From assembly GCF_014836635.1 (NCBI RefSeq), contig NZ_JACSQL010000009.1:62001-126000 (forward strand): 64,000 nucleotides of DNA, read 5' to 3'. The notes below the pieces were generated by a model, which was not told the DNA's origin, searched no databases, and saw only the letters and a list, made by a program, of their open reading frames with translations. The position numbers and the translations under genes are program-made. Of this stretch, positions 9,476-17,441 are shown piece by piece (the stretch's first letter is position 1; each line of letters begins with the position of its first letter). Source of the DNA: Paenibacillus gallinarum. Its GTDB lineage: Bacteria; Bacillota; Bacilli; Paenibacillales; Paenibacillaceae.

Positions 9476-10159
9476 ATGAAAAAAAAGCAGCAGCCTCAAA
9501 TTTCGGAAGATAAGATTTTGGAAGCCTCGTGGGAGCTCTTAGGAGAGGAGGGAATTGAGAGATTCAGCATGAGACGTTTAGCCGACAGGCTAGGGATTCA
9601 GGCTCCCTCTCTGTACTGGTATTTCAAGGGCAAACAGGATCTCTACCAGCGTTTAGCTAACCAGATATCCAAAATAATTCTGGAGGAGTTTCACTCTGAA
9701 GGGGATTGGAAGGAACAGCTGACTACGCTTGCGGTAACAGTACGGAGCGTGCTTAGCCGCTATCCCTGCTCTACACAGCTCATGATGATGACACTGCCTC
9801 ATGAACCGGACATCATTCGTTACACCAACCGCATGCTTCTTTGTGTAGAATCGACACCGCTTGAGCAAGAGCAGAAAATACAAGTGGTTACTACGCTTGC
9901 GAACTATGTTTACTACTTCGTCTTAGACGATTACCAGCATGAGCGCAATGTCTCCGCCATCCTTAAGGAACAGAAGTCACTTCCGGGTGAGGAGATGATT
10001 CGTCTTCTGGACTCCATGAGCGAAGCGGAAGCAGGACTGTTCCGGAGCATGTTCACAAACGGGCTGTTCAAGCTGATGGGGACGGATCGTGCGTTTGATT
10101 TTGGATTGAAGCTGATTCTGCTTGGGATTGAGCAGGTGATAAAAGAGCAGGAAAAGTAG
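9476..10159 (+). CDS. TetR-family transcriptional repressor of the MATE pump
   Basis: 227 residues. The N-terminal helix-turn-helix (about 12-60) contains RRLADRLGIQAPSLYWYFKGK, close to classical TetR with the Y-W-Y-F recognition helix. The remainder is a helical ligand-binding and dimerisation domain of TetR_C type. It should bind the CTAACAGTGTTAG sites upstream and release them on binding a small molecule, probably a pump substrate. The start follows AAAGGGCGG. The last ~50 bases of this gene plus its terminator recur after bioB at 13911-14000, showing that a related tetR gene once lay there. Confidence 0.88.
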   Translation: MKKKQQPQISEDKILEASWELLGEEGIERFSMRRLADRLGIQAPSLYWYFKGKQDLYQRLANQISKIILEEFHSEGDWKEQLTTLAVTVRSVLSRYPCSTQLMMMTLPHEPDIIRYTNRMLLCVESTPLEQEQKIQVVTTLANYVYYFVLDDYQHERNVSAILKEQKSLPGEEMIRLLDSMSEAEAGLFRSMFTNGLFKLMGTDRAFDFGLKLILLGIEQVIKEQEK

Positions 10160-10204
10160 AATATAAAAAACCGCTCATCCGGTTACTGGATAGCGGTTTT
10201 CAAT
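10109..10204 (+). repeat. Copy 1 of a duplicated tetR 3' end plus terminator
   Basis: This stretch holds the last codons of tetR, its stop and its terminator. It aligns over about 94 positions with 13909-14003, with roughly 11 mismatches and two single-base gaps by my hand alignment. Confidence 0.85.
10167..10200 (+). terminator. tetR terminator
   Basis: AAAACCGCT (10167-10175) pairs with AGCGGTTTT (10192-10200). The loop contains a smaller ATCC/GGAT stem. Confidence 0.85.
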
Positions 10205-10266
10205 TAGGATTTACCTTGATATTATCAAAAAGTGAAAAGAATGATGGAAAAGGAAGGTGAAGTGTT

Positions 10267-10884
10267 ATGAAAATTATTGTTTTCGGAGCAACGGGCGGTG
10301 TAGGCCAATGTGTTGTGAAACAGGCAGTAGAGAATGGTTTCGAGGTAACAGCATTTGTACGGACACCAACAAAGCTAGAAGTTACACACGATAATGTGAA
10401 AATTATAAAGGGAAATGCTTTCAACCAAGCAGAAGTCACAGCAGCAATTGCTGGTCATGATGCGGTCGTGTCATGCTTAGGCTCCAATCAAGGGATGAAA
10501 AAATCAACCGATCTCCAGGAGATGACGAAAAATATTGTTGCTGGCATGCAGGAGCATGATGTCAAACGAATCGTCTATACCGCATCCGCAGGGATACATA
10601 ACGAGCTACCAGGGATAAGTGGGAAACTGATCATGAGAATGCTTAAGAATACTCTAGCAGATCACAGGGCTGCTACGGATTATATTGAGACACATGGACT
10701 GAACTACACCATTGTTAGACCCTTGGGATTAACCAATCGTCCCTTTTCAGGAAAGTACAGAGAATCTGCGACGAGTGTACCGAAAAACTCAAGATCCATA
10801 CCACGTGCTGACGTTGCACACTTTATTCTAAAAGCATTAAATAATTCAGAATATGAAAATACATCGATTGGAATTGCTACTTAG
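10267..10884 (+). CDS. NAD(P)-binding Rossmann protein, NmrA/YwnB-like SDR
   Basis: 205 residues, an atypical short-chain dehydrogenase. The N-terminal GATGGVG nucleotide-binding loop is at 8-14, followed by FVRTPTKL, where the arginine usually marks NADP(H) preference. The YTASAG segment near 106 and the PLGLTN segment near 157 resemble flavin reductase or NAD(P)H-binding proteins of the YwnB group. No substrate can be assigned. The ribosome binding site is AAAAGGAAGG. It is monocistronic by spacing, with a structured GC-rich stretch downstream. Confidence 0.85.
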   Translation: MKIIVFGATGGVGQCVVKQAVENGFEVTAFVRTPTKLEVTHDNVKIIKGNAFNQAEVTAAIAGHDAVVSCLGSNQGMKKSTDLQEMTKNIVAGMQEHDVKRIVYTASAGIHNELPGISGKLIMRMLKNTLADHRAATDYIETHGLNYTIVRPLGLTNRPFSGKYRESATSVPKNSRSIPRADVAHFILKALNNSEYENTSIGIAT

Positions 10885-11251
10885 AAAATAACAAAACTCT
10901 ACTGACGTCGAGGATTCCCGGAAGACCCGTACGGCTCAGGACGAAAAGGTCCTGCTGGGACAACCCAGAGCTGACTGCCATTGCTGATCGCCATCGCAAG
11001 TCGGTTACGCCGCGGTGAACCGCATTTAAATAGGGCAAAGTATTTATTCTGTATAAATACGTGTTGCAGTTAATATAATGGTCTAGTCGAACCCATTTGT
11101 TGTCGAAATTATACTCGGCTTTCAGACAGATGGCAGTTCCGCAATAAAGCCAGAAAGTTACATATTTTTACTAAAAACCCATATTTGTGTTTCGAAAATC
11201 AATAACAGGTTTAAGAGTAACTTATTATACATAAGAAAGAGGAGAACAAAA
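10885..11251. other. Intergenic region with a GC-rich hairpin series
   Basis: From about 10900 to 11025 the base composition is clearly richer in G and C than the surroundings, with several successive inverted repeats: CCGTACGG (10927-10934), CAGGAC/GTCCTG (10937-10954), CTGGG/CCCAG (10955-10968) and an imperfect 19-bp palindrome (11003-11021). An AT-rich GTATTTA/TAAATAC stem follows at 11040-11060. On the minus strand a frame of about 46 codons is open across it, with no start or family that I recognise. It may be a structured RNA or a coding remnant. Confidence 0.4.
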
Positions 11252-12343
11252 TTGAGAAAACTAAGTAAACGTGGTACCAGCAAGGCACTAATTATTTTGA
11301 TGTTAACTGTTCTTTTTATTTCAGGCTGTAGTGCGAGTAACAACGGAAATAACGCATCGGGCGGTGACAAAGAGGAGAAGATATTTACTTCTAAAGACTG
11401 GCAGGTCCAGTTGACTTTGGATAATGGTTGGGTAGAGGACCCAGCTCTCAATGAACAGGCCATTCTGGCAGTTTCCGAGAGAAAAAATGAAAAATATGTC
11501 ATAGTAAATTCTTTTCTAAAATCTAGTTTGGCGGACGATGCTACATTGGATGATTTCAAAGTTATATTTACTAATAACATTAACTTGTCTATAACAAATG
11601 CGGAGGAATCTAACAACAAAACAATAAATGTGGCTTCTACTGAAGCTGAGCTATTTGAAGTTACCGGTGAGGCACAGAAGGTGAAAGTGCATTATTTAGT
11701 GGCTTTACTTGAAAAGGGCGGCTCTTTTTATCAAATTATTACATGGTCTACACAATCTAAATTTGAAGATAATAAACAAGAGCTATTACAGGCGATTGAA
11801 TCATTTAAGGTATTAAAGGAAACACCAACAACTCCAGCCTCTACTTCTCCCTCCGAATCTACAGATCCTAACAACAAAGACGATGAGAATACAGAAGTAA
11901 CCACCATGACGAGCGATGACAAGAAGGCAGAAATTACGATTCCTGCTTATATGACATACGAACTTGAGTTGTCTCCTGATGCTGACATTCAAGCCTCACG
12001 TATGCAGCAAGAAGAATATTTGATGGTTCTACGTGAGGGTAAAGATGTTTTTGCCGATAACTTCACTTTGACCGATTATTATACAGCGGTTACTGACTCT
12101 ATGTCTCAAACATTATCGAATACCACTATAACAGAACCCAAGGAAATTGAGATCAATGGACAGCCAGCTGTGCAATTCGAGCTAAACGGGGAAATCGACA
12201 AAGTTAAAATTAGCTACCTGATCACACTTGTAGAAACAGACGGTAACTTTACTCAATTGTTATTCTGGACTCTTCAAAATCGCATGGATGAAAAACGCGA
12301 CATGTTCATCAATGCTGCTGGTACGTTTAAAGAGGTTCAATAA
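11252..12343 (+). CDS. Secreted lipoprotein with two copies of one domain
   Basis: 363 residues, TTG start after AAGAGGAG. A basic N-terminus, a hydrophobic core and the lipobox FISGC (C near residue 26) mark a membrane-anchored lipoprotein. Two domains of about 150 residues follow (about 43-190 and 220-363), separated by a Ser/Thr/Pro-rich linker. They share order and motifs: an N-terminal strand pair, a Y(L/V)xVxRE/ERK-like strand, F-E-V/F-E-L with GExxKVKxxYL, then QLLFWT/QIITWS, and an ending in SFKVLKE/TFKEVQ. This suggests an internal duplication of a PsbP/MOG1-like beta sheet. Function is unknown. It stands alone with its own terminator. Confidence 0.75.
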   Translation: MRKLSKRGTSKALIILMLTVLFISGCSASNNGNNASGGDKEEKIFTSKDWQVQLTLDNGWVEDPALNEQAILAVSERKNEKYVIVNSFLKSSLADDATLDDFKVIFTNNINLSITNAEESNNKTINVASTEAELFEVTGEAQKVKVHYLVALLEKGGSFYQIITWSTQSKFEDNKQELLQAIESFKVLKETPTTPASTSPSESTDPNNKDDENTEVTTMTSDDKKAEITIPAYMTYELELSPDADIQASRMQQEEYLMVLREGKDVFADNFTLTDYYTAVTDSMSQTLSNTTITEPKEIEINGQPAVQFELNGEIDKVKISYLITLVETDGNFTQLLFWTLQNRMDEKRDMFINAAGTFKEVQ

Positions 12344-12364
12344 TCCATACTATTTATGCAAACG

Positions 12365-12415
12365 GAATAAGACCCTGACTCCAAAGACTTGGAGTTCAGG
12401 GTCTTATTCTTTTTC
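12365..12415 (+). terminator. Terminator of the lipoprotein gene
   Basis: GAATAAGACCCTGA plus CTCCAA pair with TTGGAG and TTCAGGGTCTTATTC (12365-12409), followed by a T-rich tail. Confidence 0.9.
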
Positions 12416-12570
12416 TCTCTTGAAAATAAAAAATGCCCCTCCAAAGAGGAGGCTGTAATCGAAGTATCCATAGTAAGAAGTATTTACCAAATTGTTTCCG
12501 AATTGCTCTTGTATTTATACTTCTTTAATTGTATTTACTAATTCACCGCAGTCTGTTAAAATACCAACAG

Positions 12571-12612
12571 TTAATTGTTAACCTAAATATTTTTTTATTG
12601 GTTTACAATTAA
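12571..12612 (+). promoter_or_regulatory. BirA (biotin repressor) operator
   Basis: TTGTTAACC (12575-12583), a 16-base AT-rich spacer and GGTTTACAA (12600-12608) match the Bacillus-type BirA operator. The palindrome extends outward by TTAA on both sides. The site lies about 290 bases before bioB, much farther than usual, with apparently decayed sequence between. Confidence 0.8.
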
Positions 12613-12902
12613 CTGTGATTTGATGGTGAACTGACATGACAATGCATTGTAATTGTTCGCCGAAATGAATAAAGCGTACCTGTGACATCCTTTTACCCAA
12701 TGGAAGACTACAACAATTCGTATCTTTTAATTATCGAATATGGCGGCTTAGAATCGCTTGAACACTACTGCAGCTTAAAGGTGATTGGTCGGTTTCCTAC
12801 TTGGTGAAAAAAAAACGGATATGGACACCTTGATACATATCGTTCGATCAAAGATTCAGTTAGCTTCAATTAGACAAGCAATTCCATTTTAATCTATGGG
12901 GG
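12613..12902 (+). other. Apparently decayed sequence between BirA operator and bioB
   Basis: A frame of 35 codons starts at 12700 (ATG GAA GAC TAC) and ends at a TGA beside a run of nine A. Shifting one frame there gives another 28 codons that stop just before bioB. This looks like a small frameshifted gene or leader remnant. I recognise no family and saw no second operator. Confidence 0.35.
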
Positions 12903-13910
12903 ATGATGAAAATAATAACGATGGAGAATGATCTCATTTGGCAGTCGCTCGCAAGTAAATCGCTACGTGGGGAATGTTTAACGCTTGAAGAAGGACTAGC
13001 TGTTCTTGAAGCCGATAATGACCACGTACTTCCGCTGATGCAAGCTGCATTTCAGGTAAGAAAGCATTTCTACGGTAAGAAAGTGAAGTTAAACATGATC
13101 ATCAATGCTAAAAGTGGACTTTGTCCCGAAGACTGCGGCTACTGCTCGCAATCCATCGTCTCGACAGCTCCTGTGAAAAAATACACGCTGCTAGATAAAG
13201 ACACCCTCTTAGCGGGCGCACACGAAGCGATGGCTCGAAAGGCAGGAACGTATTGCATTGTTGCTTCTGGGAAAGGTCCGACAGATAAAGAGTTGGATCA
13301 GGTCGTTTCTGCAGTCAAAGAAATTCGTGAAACGTTGCCACTAAAAATTTGCGCATGTCTGGGAATATTGAAGGATGACCAAGCCGAACGGCTCGCTGAG
13401 GCAGGCGTTCACAGGTACAACCACAACTTGAACACGAGTAAAACTAATTACCCGTCCATCACGACAACTCATACATATGATCAACGCGTCGAAACGATAG
13501 AAAAGGCGAAGACGAGCGGCATGTCTCCTTGTTCCGGCGTCATTATCGGAATGGGAGAGACAAATCGCGAAATCGTAGAAATGGCTTTTGCATTACGAGA
13601 GCTTGATGCAGATTCGATTCCCATTAATTTTCTCAATGCGATTCCGGGCACTCCGCTTGAGCATGCAGGACGAACACCGGCAATGAAAGCGCTGAAGGTA
13701 TTGGCTTTGTTCCGGTTTATCTGTCCGTCTAAAGAAATTCGTGTGGCGGGTGGGCGTGAAGTGAATTTGCGAACGCTACAACCATTGTCTCTATATGCGG
13801 CAAATTCGCTCTTCGTAGGTGATTATTTAACCACGGCAGGCCAAGAAGTGTCGGCTGATCAACAAATCATTGAAGACTTGGGCTTTGAAATTGAGTTAAA
13901 CGCGTTGTAA
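12903..13910 (+). CDS. bioB: Biotin synthase
   Basis: 335 residues, a radical-SAM enzyme that inserts sulfur into dethiobiotin to form biotin in the cytoplasm. The CxxxCxxC motif ligating the 4Fe-4S cluster is C74, C78 and C81 in LCPEDCGYC. YNHNLNTSKTNYP and GREVNLRTLQPL, with the arginine that ligates the 2Fe-2S cluster, are conserved. Length is normal. The start is one of two consecutive ATG codons just behind GGGGG; the ATG at 12921 is also possible. No other bio gene is adjacent, so bioB stands alone. It probably answers to the BirA operator at 12571-12612. Its stop codon abuts a copied tetR 3' end, which suggests it was inserted here by recombination. Confidence 0.95.
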   Translation: MMKIITMENDLIWQSLASKSLRGECLTLEEGLAVLEADNDHVLPLMQAAFQVRKHFYGKKVKLNMIINAKSGLCPEDCGYCSQSIVSTAPVKKYTLLDKDTLLAGAHEAMARKAGTYCIVASGKGPTDKELDQVVSAVKEIRETLPLKICACLGILKDDQAERLAEAGVHRYNHNLNTSKTNYPSITTTHTYDQRVETIEKAKTSGMSPCSGVIIGMGETNREIVEMAFALRELDADSIPINFLNAIPGTPLEHAGRTPAMKALKVLALFRFICPSKEIRVAGGREVNLRTLQPLSLYAANSLFVGDYLTTAGQEVSADQQIIEDLGFEIELNAL

Positions 13911-14003
13911 GCTGATTCTGCTTGGGATTGAACAGGTGATAAAGGAGCAGGAGAAGTAGATTGTAAAAACCGCTAATATGGTTATTGGATAGCGATCTCA
14001 ATG
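13909..14003 (+). repeat. Copy 2 of the tetR 3' end plus decayed terminator
   Basis: Begins at the bioB stop codon and matches 10109-10204. The old tetR stop (TAG at about 13957) and a degraded terminator stem (ACCGCT/AGCGAT) can still be recognised. No upstream part of that tetR copy remains. Confidence 0.85.
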
Positions 14004-14089
14004 AAGTTTAACGGGCAGAAAAGAACATTTATCATATTTACAGAAAAGTATCATATCGACATAAACACCAATACATGGTATGGTTGGTG

Positions 14090-14149
14090 AAACCCATAGG
14101 CATTCCACTCCTCGGAGCGGAGTGCTTCGTCTATATTTGCGGGTTTTTT
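14090..14149 (+). terminator. Possible terminator after bioB
   Basis: AAACCC at 14090-14095 can pair with GGGTTT at 14141-14146, enclosing a CACTCC/GGAGTG stem. A run of T follows. The middle of the stem is imperfect. Confidence 0.45.
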
Positions 14150-14287
14150 ACATTTAAAGTATTACTATCTACCCGAAAAAGGATGGAGGTCATGATGCTG
14201 TGTTTCTCTATTGATCCCTGCTCAGGGACGGTTCGACGGCTGCTATTAATGTGCGCTAAGATCACTCATATAAAGGAGAGGTAGAGC

Positions 14288-14833
14288 ATGGCTACATCCA
14301 TTCATACAGAAAGACGTCCACAATTGAATCCTTCCGGACTGCGTAATTTACGTCAGGAGGGGCGTTTGCCAGGGGTTGTATTCGGGAAAAACGCAGACAA
14401 TCAAATTATTCATATTTGCACCAAACAATTTGAAAAGTGGATAAAGAAGGGGGCTTCCGGCTTTATTGAGCTGAAGATCGAAGGCGATAACTCGTTTACG
14501 GTTCTATTGGAAGATCTTCAACGGAACCCAGTAACCCGCGCGCCTTTGCATGTCGATTTTCAACTCGTTCAAACCGATGAGATCATTCGGACGAAGCTAG
14601 GGGTCAAGATCATAGGTATTCCTGCCGGAGCGAAGTGGGGAGGAGTTGTGCAAATTCAAGACCCGTATGTGGAAGTGGAGGCATTGCCGAAAGACCTGCC
14701 ATCTACAGTTGAGCTGGACATCAGCGCGATGGAAATCGGAGAAACGCTCTTCGTGAAAGACCTGGTCCTACCGCCGGAAGTGATAGTTATCTCCGGTGAT
14801 AACGAACTCCTCGTATCGGTGTCGAAGCCTTAA
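14288..14833 (+). CDS. ctc: Ribosomal protein L25/general stress protein Ctc
   Basis: 181 residues with the two-domain TL5/Ctc build: an N-terminal 5S-rRNA-binding L25 domain (about 1-90, with GLRNLRQEGRLPGVVFGK) and a C-terminal beta domain (about 95-181, with VEVEALPKDLPS). It binds 5S rRNA in the large ribosomal subunit; in Bacillus it is stress-inducible. An AAAGGAGAGG site precedes the ATG. A TCCCTG/CAGGGA hairpin lies in the leader at 14215-14228. A clear terminator follows at 14909, so it is monocistronic. Confidence 0.93.
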   Translation: MATSIHTERRPQLNPSGLRNLRQEGRLPGVVFGKNADNQIIHICTKQFEKWIKKGASGFIELKIEGDNSFTVLLEDLQRNPVTRAPLHVDFQLVQTDEIIRTKLGVKIIGIPAGAKWGGVVQIQDPYVEVEALPKDLPSTVELDISAMEIGETLFVKDLVLPPEVIVISGDNELLVSVSKP

Positions 14834-14908
14834 TGCCTATGAGGCCATTTTCATCTGTGAAGTGCCTTTAAATAGTTAGATATAAATATGTATCAGGCAA
14901 TTTAATGA

Positions 14909-14945
14909 AATGAGTCCGGTAATTATACCGGGCTCATTTTTATTT
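14909..14945 (+). terminator. ctc terminator
   Basis: TGAGTCCGGTA and TACCGGGCTCA (14911-14935) form a stem with one mismatch, followed by TTTTTATTT. Confidence 0.8.
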
Positions 14946-15032
14946 ATGTCTGCAAGTGGTCTATAGTGTTCAATATAGTCTTTTGATTCCGGAGTTCTAT
15001 ATTGCATGAAATCGAAAAAAAGAGGTGATGAG

Positions 15033-16016
15033 ATGAAAGTGACGACCGACATGATCGATAAGCAACTGCGATTCAGAGGAAAGCTGTTCGATTCACTGAT
15101 GAAATCGAAGAATGAACAGAAATGGCAGAAGGCAATGTATAAATTGAAGAAGCGATCAGATCGATCAGCGGGAAAGAACATCGAGGGTCTCCATTGCAGC
15201 GAAGAATGGATAACGAGAAGAGACGGCTCGAAGCTGCGAATTCGGATCTATAAACCACTTGGAGACACTAATCAAGTACCTGGCGTTCTTTGGATTCACG
15301 GCGGTGGCTATGCAATGGGTATCCCGGAGATGTTTGGTGGAGCGTACAAACGATTAATCCATGCCAGCCCGTGTGTAGTCGTTGCACCCGATTACCGCCT
15401 ATCCATCGAAGCACCATATCCTGCTGCACTGGATGACTGTTACGACACGCTTTTGTGGATGAAAAGTCATGCCAAGGAGCTCGGTATAAGAGAAGACCAG
15501 CTGATGGTTGGAGGAGAAAGCGCAGGAGGCGGACTTACGGCTGCTCTTACGTTGTGCGCAAGAGACCAGGAAGAGGTCAGTATCGCTTTTCAAATGCCGA
15601 TCTATCCGATGATCGATGATCGAATGGATACCGAATCAGCCAAAGCGAATCATGCACCAATCTGGAATTCTGATTATAATCTGTGGGCATGGAAGCTGTA
15701 CCTTGGGGAGTTATACGGTGGAAATGTGCCTCCATATGCAGCTGCCGCAAGGGAAACGGATTACAGCAGTTTGCCGCCAACCGTTACTTTTGTTGGAGAC
15801 ATCGAGCCGTTCAGGGATGAAACTGTTCAATATGTAGAAAACCTACGGAGTGCTGGCGTACCGGTTGAATTTAAAATGTTCCAAGGCTGTTATCACGGCT
15901 TCGATATCATCCATCCGAAAGCGCAAGTGAGTAGGGAGGCTCATTCCTTTTACATCAACGCATTCAAATATGCGGTGAAGCATTATTTTGCGAAGCAGCC
16001 AACGGACGGAGTCTGA
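15033..16016 (+). CDS. Alpha/beta hydrolase, hormone-sensitive-lipase (family IV esterase) type
   Basis: 327 residues from the ATG at 15033, which has a good AGAGGTGAT site; an in-frame ATG nine codons earlier lacks one. The oxyanion-hole motif HGGGYAMG begins near residue 89. The nucleophile is S163 in GESAGG, the acid D256 in GDIEPFRDE, and the histidine H288 in CYHGFD. These define a cytoplasmic carboxylesterase acting on short acyl esters; the natural substrate is unknown. The AlkD-like gene follows within 50 bases and may be cotranscribed. Confidence 0.88.
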   Translation: MKVTTDMIDKQLRFRGKLFDSLMKSKNEQKWQKAMYKLKKRSDRSAGKNIEGLHCSEEWITRRDGSKLRIRIYKPLGDTNQVPGVLWIHGGGYAMGIPEMFGGAYKRLIHASPCVVVAPDYRLSIEAPYPAALDDCYDTLLWMKSHAKELGIREDQLMVGGESAGGGLTAALTLCARDQEEVSIAFQMPIYPMIDDRMDTESAKANHAPIWNSDYNLWAWKLYLGELYGGNVPPYAAAARETDYSSLPPTVTFVGDIEPFRDETVQYVENLRSAGVPVEFKMFQGCYHGFDIIHPKAQVSREAHSFYINAFKYAVKHYFAKQPTDGV

Positions 16017-16064
16017 ATGGAACATATACAATCATATAAACCTTTAAAAAAGGAAGTGCGGACA

Positions 16065-16772
16065 ATGGATCTAGAAATGGTCATGCAAGAGCTTGAAGCT
16101 CTCGGCAAGGAACGAACCAAGAAAATATATCAGTCGAATGGTGCGCATGAACCGCTTTTTGGTGTGGCTACAGGAGCGATGAAGCCGCTCTTTAGAAAAA
16201 TAAAACGAAATCAGCCATTGGCTGAGGAACTCTATGGTACAGGAAATTACGATGCTATGTATTTTGCAGGGATGATTGCTGATCCTAAAGTGATGACGGA
16301 GGCGGACTTTGAGCGTTGGATAGATCGAGCTTATTTTTATATGCTATCGGACTATGTAGTTGCCGTAACTTTGGCAGAAACAGATATAGCACAAGAAGTT
16401 GCTGATAGGTGGATTGCAAGCGATATAGAGTTAAAGATGTCAGCAGGGTGGAGCTGCTACTGTTGGCTGCTCGGCAATCGTCCAGATGGTGAATTTTCGG
16501 AAGAGAAAATAGCTGCTATGTTGGATCTTGTAGCGAGCACCATTCATGATGCACCTGAACGCACAAAATATGCGATGAACAATTTCATTTACACTGTGGG
16601 ACTATCCTATCTGCCTCTCCATGATAAGGCGGTCGCAATCGCGAAGGAATTAGGGCCGGTAGAGGTTAATGGTAATAACAATAAAACCAAGTTTCTGAAT
16701 GCTTCTGTTAATCTTCAAAAGGCAATAGATAAAGGGCAACTCGGTTTTAAACGAAAATATGTAAGGTGCTAG
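16065..16772 (+). CDS. AlkD-like DNA alkylation repair protein
   Basis: About 235 residues from the ATG at 16065, chosen for its AAAAAGGAAG site; the frame is open from 16017. The protein is all-helical with HEAT-like repeats (AGMIADPKVM near residue 70, SDYVVAVTLAETD, ELKMSAGWSCYCWLLG), as in DNA-alkylation-repair glycosylases that excise bulky or cationic alkylated bases without flipping them. The tail GFKRKYVRC is basic. Many members of this family lack proven activity, so glycosylase function is an inference. The gene follows the esterase gene. Confidence 0.78.
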   Translation: MDLEMVMQELEALGKERTKKIYQSNGAHEPLFGVATGAMKPLFRKIKRNQPLAEELYGTGNYDAMYFAGMIADPKVMTEADFERWIDRAYFYMLSDYVVAVTLAETDIAQEVADRWIASDIELKMSAGWSCYCWLLGNRPDGEFSEEKIAAMLDLVASTIHDAPERTKYAMNNFIYTVGLSYLPLHDKAVAIAKELGPVEVNGNNNKTKFLNASVNLQKAIDKGQLGFKRKYVRC

Positions 16773-16784
16773 TGTAATAAAAGA

Positions 16785-16844
16785 GAGCCCTCATTACGTT
16801 TGAGGACTGTCTTCTTACATATTATTGGGCGGAGTATCCGCCCA
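16785..16844 (+). terminator. Hairpins after the AlkD-like gene
   Basis: An AGCCCTCA/TGAGGACT stem near 16788-16809 and a perfect TGGGCGG/CCGCCCA stem at 16826-16844 lie 3' of the gene. The second has no T run and may be an unrelated palindrome. Confidence 0.45.
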
Positions 16845-16895
16845 CCGATAATTAACGTAATTTAACAGATCGCCATCTACTATAATCATCAATAA

Positions 16896-17045
16896 CTGAA
16901 AGTGGGAGAAGAGTTACATAAAGCCCAAAAGGAATGGGGTCTATCTGCAGAGGATATTGCGCAAGCAGTCGCTTATGTTATTGATACACCGGAGAGAGTA
17001 TCTGTTAGTGATATGATCATTCGTCCAACAAAACAAGAAGTATAA
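16896..17045 (+). pseudogene. C-terminal fragment of a short-chain dehydrogenase
   Basis: About 49 codons reading LSAEDIAQAVAYVID, then TPERVSV, MIIRPTKQ and a stop. This is the tail of a classical YdfG-like SDR oxidoreductase, where the phrase ending in IRPT is conserved. An in-frame stop sits directly upstream, and no catalytic YxxxK or glycine-rich part is present, so this is a remnant that cannot be active. Confidence 0.8.
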
Positions 17046-17054
17046 TAAAGGTCA

Positions 17055-17252
17055 GGTGGGTATCCCTCTCCTGTTGTGATTGGAGAAAATGTATGGATTG
17101 GGTCGAGCGCAACGATATTACCCGGGGTAACGATTGGGGACAACGCTGTGGTTGCCGCGGGAGCCGTTGTCACTAAGGATGTGCCAAAAAACACGGTTGT
17201 TGCAGGAGTGCCGGCAAAAGTAATTAAGAAAATAGATACAAATTTAAATTAA
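17055..17252 (+). pseudogene. C-terminal fragment of a hexapeptide sugar O-acetyltransferase
   Basis: The frame begins abruptly and encodes [33 protein letters not shown] and [12 protein letters not shown], the last coils of the left-handed beta helix of maltose/galactoside acetyltransferases. The first two thirds, including the catalytic histidine, are missing. It abuts the SDR fragment, so two gene tails have been joined by deletion or insertion. Confidence 0.85.
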
Positions 17253-17282
17253 TTTCATAATAACTTTCGTTGCTTTAATCGG

Positions 17283-17321
17283 AACGATATAAATTTGATA
17301 TCAAAGTTTATATCGTTTTTT
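17283..17321 (+). terminator. Terminator of the former acetyltransferase gene
   Basis: AACGATATAAA (17283-17293) pairs with TTTATATCGTT (17307-17317), followed by T. The loop holds the palindrome TTTGATATCAAA. It separates the remnants from the operon at 17442. Confidence 0.85.
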
Positions 17322-17338
17322 ATTTACAACTCCAATTC

Positions 17339-17367
17339 TTGACGACATTTATTGTTGATGCTATCTT
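17339..17367 (+). promoter_or_regulatory. Likely sigma-A promoter of the DUF4956-VTC operon
   Basis: TTGACG (17339-17344) and TATCTT (17362-17367) are separated by 17 bases, about 75 bases before the first start codon and just after a terminator. Confidence 0.5.
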
Positions 17368-17441
17368 ATCTACTAGCTATAAAGGATTGGTAGTTTACAC
17401 CTATCCTTTATTAATCAATTTTAAGTTTGGAGTTGTGATTT

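Noticed and set aside
10895-11030. Group II intron domain V or another known structured RNA
   Set aside because: The GAGCCGTACG-like string on the minus strand suggested domain V, but the required AGC/GTT stem, bulge and tetraloop are missing. It also does not fit tmRNA, RNase P RNA or SRP RNA.
14075-14284. Plus-strand frame of 69 codons before ctc
   Set aside because: It runs through a terminator-like hairpin, its sequence is unlike a protein family and it has no ribosome binding site.
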